From Bog-756 sp963718405 (lineage in GTDB: Bacteria > Actinomycetota > Acidimicrobiia > Acidimicrobiales > RAAP-2): a stretch of DNA of 64,000 nt. Below the pieces are notes generated by a model. The model was not told the origin of the DNA. It saw only the letters and a program-made list of their open reading frames with translations, and made no database searches. Below are positions 58,847 to 64,000 of the stretch, in pieces (within the stretch, counting starts at the first letter, position 1; every line of letters begins with the position of its first letter). Both the position numbers and the translations under genes were made by a program. The stretch covers positions 1,426,001 through 1,490,000 of the forward strand of contig CAVQYZ010000002.1 in NCBI GenBank assembly GCA_963718405.1. Reading direction: 5' to 3'.

Positions 58847-60146
58847 GTGAGTCGGCCGCGGCGGGCAGTGTTGCTGGCGGCATCGGTGGTCCTGGCCATC
58901 ACCGCGGCCGGTTGTTCTTCGGCCCCTGGCTCCTCGGCCCCGGCCGACGCCGGTCCGGCTGGCCGGCGATCCCTTCGCCCACGCCCCCGGGGCCACCACC
59001 CTGGCCGGCACCGGCACCCCCGGGTTCGGTGGAGACGGGGGCCCGGCCACCGACGCCCAGCTGAACGCCCCGAGTGGTGTGGTGATGGACCGGTCCGGTG
59101 ACCTCCTCATCGCCGATACCGGCAACTGCCGGGTCCGGGAGGTGCCGGCCAGGACCGGCCGCTCGTTCGGGGTCCGCGTGCACGCCGGGGACATCGTCAC
59201 CATCGCCGGTGGGCCGTGCACCGGATCGAGGCCCAACCCGGCCCCCACCGCTCTGGCCCTCGACCCGGCCGGCGACCTGTTCATCGCCTACAGCACCGGC
59301 TCCCGGGTGGTGGAGTTGCCGGCCATCACCGGCACCCAGTTCGGCATACCGGTCACCGCCGGCCGGTTGGTCACCATCGCCGGCACCGGGGTGTCGGGAT
59401 ACGGAGGCGACGGCGGCCCGGCTCCCCACGGCGTGCTCGACGATCCGTCGGGGTTGGCGGTGGACCCCACCGGCGACCTGCTCATCGCCGACACCGCCAA
59501 CTGCCGCCTGCGCCTGGTGGCCGCCTCCACGGGGACGAGGTACGGAGTCAGTGTGGTGTCGGGCCGTATCTATACGGTGGCCGGCACCGGGATCTGCGGG
59601 TCCGGCGGCGCCAGCGGGCCGGCCCGCTCGGCCCAGCTCTGGGACCCCGGCGCCCTGGCGGTGGACTCCGGGGGGAACGTGCTCTTCGCCGACCAGGGGA
59701 GCAGATCCATCCGCCTCCTGGCCGCCACCACCGGCCGGTACTACGGGGTGACCGTGGTCGCCGATCACCTGGGCACGGTGGCCGGTGAGGGCTCCTACGG
59801 GCCGTACCTGGTGGACGGGTTGTCGGCGGTAGGCGAGACCGCCGAGCTCAACTTCCCCACCGCTCTGGCCGTCGACAGCCAGGGCAACCTGTCCATCGCC
59901 GATGGGGCCATGCACGCCATCCGGGTGGTCCCGGCCGTCACCACCACCCTCCTGGGCAAGAAGGTCACGGCCGACAACCTGTACACGGCGGCGGGAGCCA
60001 TGGGCACCGGAGGCCTCCGGGACGGCACCAGCTGGATCCAGACCCGCCTGCTGCAGCCGGCCGGGCTGACCCTGTCGACCGACGGCGCCCTCATCTACAG
60101 CGACAGCCAGGCCAACGTGGTGCGCCAGCTTCCGGTGGGCCGATGA
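58847..60146 (+). CDS. NHL-repeat (beta-propeller) lipoprotein, one frame break
   Basis: About 433 residues. Lipoprotein signal with VLAITAAGCSSAPGSSAP after a basic start. Then a shift near 58959-58966 (one extra base) leads into GTGTPGFGGDGGPATDAQL and repeated NHL units (GVVMDRSGDLLIADTGNCRV, GLAVDPTGDLLIADTANCRL, ALAVDSGGNVLFADQGSRSI, ALAVDSQGNLSIADGAMHAI), about six blades of a propeller. Such proteins bind ligands or partners on the cell surface; no enzymatic residues are evident. GTG start; ends 15 bases before the convergent rhamnosidase gene. Confidence 0.83.
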
Positions 60147-60161
60147 GCGCCGGTCCCCGGC

Positions 60162-62954
60162 TCAGTGCTCGACCACCGTGAAGTCGTAACGTCCCGCCCC
60201 CACCGACACCATCACCGAGCCCGGCCCCGTGCTCACCACGTCGACGCCCGGGGCCCGCGCCACCGGCACACCGCCTTCGGTCACCCGCGAGACCGAGGCC
60301 CCCGGCAGGTTGACCTCGGCCCCGGCGTTGGCCGGAACGGTGATCGACAGCTCGGTGCCGGTCGTCGACGTCCGCCAGGCCACCGAGTACTCCCCTGCCG
60401 GCGTCGGGAAGGTCCCCGAAGCGTGACGGAGCCCCGCGGCCGGAGCAGTGATGGTCACCCGGGTGGGGGGTCCGGTGGCGGGTGCTGGTACCGGAACCGC
60501 CCCGAGGAGCACCTCTTGCATGGCGACCAGGGCCGAGGAGCCCCAACCGTGGGACATGCTGTCCCCGATGAGGTCACTCGGGGTCCAGGTCTCCCAGGTG
60601 AAGGTGCCACCATCCTTGATGATGAAGGCCCAACCGGGGAACGAGGTATCGGTGAGGAGCCGCACCACATCGGCGGTCCGTCCCCCGGCGTGCAGCGCCC
60701 GCAGCAGCTCCATCCCGTGGTCCGGCGCCACGGAGATGTCGAGCGAGGCCACGTGGGCGGCCACCGTCGGGATACGGTCGGCCGGGACCACGTCGTAGGC
60801 CAGAGCCACCACGTTGGCCAACTGTGAGGCCACCGCGCTCTGCTGCCCGTCGGTTCGCAGCCCGTCGACGTAGATCCCCTGGGCGTTCACCACCAGGCGG
60901 TTGACGGCGGCCTCCAGGGCTGTGGCGCGTTGCAGCTGGACGGTGGCCACCGACATCTCACCGAGGAGGGAGGCCGTAGCGGCGATCCGGCGGAAGGCGT
61001 TGACGGCCAGGATGTTCAAGGTGGTGTCGGCGTTGGTGCTGTAGTCGTAGCCGTACTGCATGTCGCCGTTGGTCGACATGGGCTGCCCCGAGATCAGCCC
61101 GGTCGACGGGTCCTCGATGCCGATCAAGTACTCCGACAGGAGGATCAGGGTCGGATAGAGGGTGGCCAGGGTGGCCCGGTCGCCGGTGGACAGGTAGTAG
61201 CGCCACACCCACTCGGGATAGACGGCGGTGAACAGCGGGTAGTTCTGGGCCCCGTCGTCGTTGGGGTAGATCTCGTTGACCTGTCCGGTGGTGGGCCAGT
61301 AGCGGGCCTGGGCCCGGGCCTGGTCGCGTAGGCCCTGCCAACTCAGGTTGTGGTCGCGGAACGTGCGCATCACGGTCTGGGACTCGTTGGAGGCGTCCCA
61401 CAGGAACTGGCCCTTCTCCCGGGTCGGGGTGTCGATGAACTGCTCTTGGGAGGTGTAGAGCGCCGAGTGGGCGCACATGTCCCATACCGCGTCGAGCATC
61501 GGCTCCGAGGACGCGAAGGTGGCCGGGGCCACGTCGGGCACCGTGGCGTGGCGGGTCAACAGGGTCACCTGGTCGCGGGCGATGGGCTCGCCGGGATTGT
61601 CGATCTGCAGGTAGCGGAAGCCCAGGTAGGTGTAGGGCACGAACGACTGGGCGCCGGCGCGCTGGATGTAGCTGAAGGACAGATCGGTGCCCTGGGTGTT
61701 GTGGGTGGTGGAGGCGGCGCCGTCAGGGTCGAGGGTGTACCCGACGTGCAGGGGAACGGTCCGGCCGTCCACGCCGGAGCGGAAGGCCACGGTGGGCCTA
61801 CCGGCGTAGATCTTTCCGAAGTCGGCCACTACCGAACCGGTGGGCAGGGTCCACAGGGAGACTGCGCCCACCTCCTGCTCGTCGATCCGGGTCCGTTGGG
61901 CGTACAGGGTGGTGAACGGTTCGGTTCCCACCGGCCCCCGGACCGCCGTCGGCGTCCAGCCGGAGTCGTCGAAGTCCGGTTCCGACCACCCGATCGGGGA
62001 CAGACGGGCGTCGATCCACTCCACGAAGTCCCCGGCATCGCTGTTTCGCTGCGGAGCGGGGAGCCACTCGGCGCGGGCCGAACGCCACGAGCCGTCGGAA
62101 CCGATGGTCACCACCCGGCCCCCGGCGTAGTGCACGGTGACCTGGGCCAGGAGGCCCGGAGCCGAGGTGGGACGGCCACGCCCCGGGCCGTACCAGTGGT
62201 GGAGGACGCCGAAGGCGTTGGACCGGCCCGCCCTCACCGCCGAGGTGACATCGGTGGCCTGGTAGTACTGCTCATCGGGAAAGCAGAAGCTCGGACCGGA
62301 GTCCAGTTGGGTGCCGTTGACCCACAGCCGGTACTTATGGGCGGCGGCCACGAACGCCGTGGCCCGGGTGATGGTCCCGGCCGGAAGGGTTCGAACCGTG
62401 CGCACATAGGTATAGTCCTCGAGACCGGGGTCGGCGGGCCCCGGTCTGACCCACAGAGCGGTCCAGTCCTTCGGGCGCAACCCGGTGGCGAAGGTGGCGG
62501 GGTCGCTGGGCTCACTCCAGACGCCGTGGGCGTCCGCCGTCCTGACCGTCCACCGGTAGCTGGTGTCGGCGGCCAGCGGCGGTCCGCCGTAGGGCACGAA
62601 GGCCTGCTGCGCCGAGTGCACCTCTGACGAGTCCCACACCGTGGAAGCCGAACCGTCCGGGCCCGACACCACGACCCGGTATGCACCCTGGACCGCCCCC
62701 CGCCGACCGTCGGCCACCTGCCAGGCGAACTGCACGTCGTCGGGGTCGACCCCGACCGGACCGGCCGAACCGGCCACACCCGTCGTGCTCAGCCCGATCG
62801 GCGGCCCCGGTGCTGTCGAGGATCCTCCCCGAGCGGTTGAGGCGCCCGCGGTCACACCCTGCACCACCGCATCGGAGACCAGACCGACCGCGGCCAGAGC
62901 CGCGCCAGCCTTCACCCCGGTGGTGAGAAACGTTCGCCGATCGATCCTGTCCAT
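60162..62954 (-). CDS. Tat-exported alpha-L-rhamnosidase-like glycoside hydrolase, GH78
   Basis: 930 residues. Twin-arginine signal DRIDRRTFLTTGVKAGAALA. Fibronectin-like N-domain (FAWQVADGRRGAVQGAYRV), Bac_rhamnosid N-terminal domain (THKYR-like AAHKYRLWVNGTQLDSGPSF), concanavalin-like domain, then the six-hairpin catalytic barrel with FIDTPTREKGQFLWDASNES, which corresponds to the conserved D-x-P-T-R-E acid region, and WTWETWTP-type GGTFTWETWTPSD carrying a second conserved Glu. A C-terminal beta domain follows. It releases L-rhamnose from glycosides or polysaccharides outside the cell. Convergent with the NHL lipoprotein. Confidence 0.9.
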   Translation of the reverse strand: MDRIDRRTFLTTGVKAGAALAAVGLVSDAVVQGVTAGASTARGGSSTAPGPPIGLSTTGVAGSAGPVGVDPDDVQFAWQVADGRRGAVQGAYRVVVSGPDGSASTVWDSSEVHSAQQAFVPYGGPPLAADTSYRWTVRTADAHGVWSEPSDPATFATGLRPKDWTALWVRPGPADPGLEDYTYVRTVRTLPAGTITRATAFVAAAHKYRLWVNGTQLDSGPSFCFPDEQYYQATDVTSAVRAGRSNAFGVLHHWYGPGRGRPTSAPGLLAQVTVHYAGGRVVTIGSDGSWRSARAEWLPAPQRNSDAGDFVEWIDARLSPIGWSEPDFDDSGWTPTAVRGPVGTEPFTTLYAQRTRIDEQEVGAVSLWTLPTGSVVADFGKIYAGRPTVAFRSGVDGRTVPLHVGYTLDPDGAASTTHNTQGTDLSFSYIQRAGAQSFVPYTYLGFRYLQIDNPGEPIARDQVTLLTRHATVPDVAPATFASSEPMLDAVWDMCAHSALYTSQEQFIDTPTREKGQFLWDASNESQTVMRTFRDHNLSWQGLRDQARAQARYWPTTGQVNEIYPNDDGAQNYPLFTAVYPEWVWRYYLSTGDRATLATLYPTLILLSEYLIGIEDPSTGLISGQPMSTNGDMQYGYDYSTNADTTLNILAVNAFRRIAATASLLGEMSVATVQLQRATALEAAVNRLVVNAQGIYVDGLRTDGQQSAVASQLANVVALAYDVVPADRIPTVAAHVASLDISVAPDHGMELLRALHAGGRTADVVRLLTDTSFPGWAFIIKDGGTFTWETWTPSDLIGDSMSHGWGSSALVAMQEVLLGAVPVPAPATGPPTRVTITAPAAGLRHASGTFPTPAGEYSVAWRTSTTGTELSITVPANAGAEVNLPGASVSRVTEGGVPVARAPGVDVVSTGPGSVMVSVGAGRYDFTVVEH

Positions 62955-62993
62955 CGTCCCCCTCGGTCGAGGTGCCCGAGATGGTAACGGAGA

Positions 62994-63756
62994 TCAGTTG
63001 CCCAGGTCGTCGTCCGGTGGAATGGCGTCAGCCGGCACGTCCATGGTCTCGTTCCGGGTCATCAATCCATAGAACATGGCGGCCACGAAGCCCCCGACCA
63101 GCGGGGCCACAATGAACAGCCACACCTGATGGAGCGCCAACCCTCCGACCACCAGGGCCGGGCCCAGGCTGCGGGCCGGGTTGACCCCGGTGCCGGTGAG
63201 GCCGATCCCGACCAGATGCACGAACACCAGGGCCACCCCGATGGCCAGTCCGGCCAGAGCCTCCCGGGCCACCTTGGAGGTGGCGAACAGGATCACCATG
63301 ACGAAGATGAAGGTGAGGATGGCCTCGACGGCGAAGGCGCTCCCGACGCTGAGGTGGATCTTCGACGCACTGCCGTAGCCGTCGGCGCCGAGTCCCTGCA
63401 CGCTCTTGGAATATCCGGGGGAGCCGGTGAATACCGCCCACAGGGCGTAGGCCCCGGCGATGCCTCCGGCGATCTGGGCCACCCAGTACCCCAGGGCTTC
63501 GGTAACCGTCATCCGGCCGGCCACCACGAATCCGAGCGAGACCGCCGGGTTCACGTGACAACCCGAGATCGGCCCGATGGCGTAGACCAGGGCCATCAGC
63601 ACCAGACCGAAAGCCAGGGCCGTCGTGACCGTACCGGCCGAGAAGCTGGCTGCCGAACAACTTGAACCCGAACGAGAGGGTGGCCGTTCCCACCGCCACA
63701 AAGACCAAGATGGCCGTTCCGACGAACTCGGCGATCAGCTTGCGTGAATCGAACAC
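62994..63756 (-). CDS. Aquaporin/glycerol facilitator (MIP family), one frame break
   Basis: About 253 residues. The GTG at 63756 follows AAGGAG by 6 bases and opens FDSRKLIAEFVGTAILVFVA. A one-base excess near 63647-63652 then switches to the frame carrying the rest. Both NPA boxes are present (GCHVNPAVSLGFV and GTGVNPARSLGPALV), with six membrane segments. The residue set near the second box (GVNPARSLGPAL) favours a water-type aquaporin (AqpZ) over a glycerol channel; this is inference. The C-terminus is short and acidic. Confidence 0.9.
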
Positions 63757-63869
63757 GTGGACTCCTTGCTCTGGTGCCCCCCGGCACCCGGTCACCAATC
63801 ATTCCCGAAACGGCTGGCGCGCCGGTGGATACCGAGGCCGGAAGGGCCCGGGTCCGGCAGGACTGACCG

Positions 63870-64000
63870 TCAGGAACCTCCGGACAGCATGTTGGTGATC
63901 TGGGTCAGGTCGAAATAGTCGCGCCAGGCGCAGATCTTGCCGTCACGGATCTCGAAGGTGCCCATGACCGGCAGGTCGGCCACCACCTCCCCGACGGTAA
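63870..64000 (-). CDS. Limonene-1,2-epoxide hydrolase/SnoaL-like protein, C-terminal fragment
   Basis: About 43 C-terminal residues are visible, ending at TGA 63872-63870. LPVMGTFEIRDGKICAWRDY and FDLTQI match the end of limonene-epoxide-hydrolase-like proteins, where Arg and Asp of the WRDYFD segment take part in the active site. The rest, including the start, is outside the window. Either an epoxide hydrolase or another NTF2-fold protein. Confidence 0.75.
   Translation of the reverse strand, partial: TVGEVVADLPVMGTFEIRDGKICAWRDYFDLTQITNMLSGGS

Overview
The window is visibly GC-rich. Its gene content points to an uncultured actinobacterium (Actinomycetota), most likely of the class Acidimicrobiia. 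The evidence is a PimA-like mannosyltransferase beside a CDP-alcohol phosphatidyltransferase, a MshC-type mycothiol ligase, an F420-dependent NADP reductase, an InhA-type enoyl reductase and a secreted peptidase ending in 42-residue GYW..ASDGG repeats. The class is inferred from family knowledge, not from a search.

From 1 to about 40.4 kb almost everything lies on the minus strand. The order matches a block conserved in many actinobacteria and, from memory, in Mycobacterium tuberculosis between thrS and aroE. Read in the direction of transcription it runs: mshC-like ligase, thrS, HIT phosphorylase, (VOC protein), pgsA-like, acyltransferase, (PAS-GGDEF protein), pimA, (M48 protease), [marR on plus], (yceI), pdxS, pdxT, yebC, ruvC, ruvA, ruvB, queA, tgt, yajC, secD, secF, rel, hisS, aspS, rarA, (S53 peptidase, CapA), DUF948, DUF6167-like/alaS, ruvX, mltG, aroE (cut by the window edge). 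Many neighbours share 4-base start/stop overlaps, so much of it is translationally coupled. Items in brackets look like lineage-specific insertions.

From 40.4 to 58.7 kb the genes are on the plus strand and accessory. First comes a catabolic-looking cluster (InhA/FabI-type reductase, two SnoaL-like proteins, SDR, acyl-CoA-dehydrogenase-like flavoprotein, TetR regulator coupled to a nitronate monooxygenase). A complete peptide-type ABC importer follows, with a hairpin after its binding-protein gene. Then come a beta-carbonic anhydrase behind an operator-like promoter and a nested leader hairpin, an LpdA-like quinone reductase, a secreted CE1 esterase, and a chain of membrane proteins. The last part (58.8-64 kb) has an NHL-type lipoprotein convergent with a Tat-exported GH78 rhamnosidase, an aquaporin, and the end of a limonene-epoxide-hydrolase-like gene.

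An important caveat: at least nine otherwise normal genes (mltG, S53 peptidase, PAS-GGDEF, thrS, mshC, ABC binding protein, a DUF6186-like gene, NHL lipoprotein, aquaporin) contain thirteen single-base frame breaks in total. Essential genes are among them and most breaks look like one extra base, so residual assembly error is more likely than mass pseudogenisation. For these genes I give the whole span and the approximate break point. The unusual features I rate highest are the diguanylate cyclase inside the PIM lipid operon, the carbonic anhydrase leader, the AlaRS frame fused to a DUF6167-like membrane protein, and the catabolic/ABC cluster.
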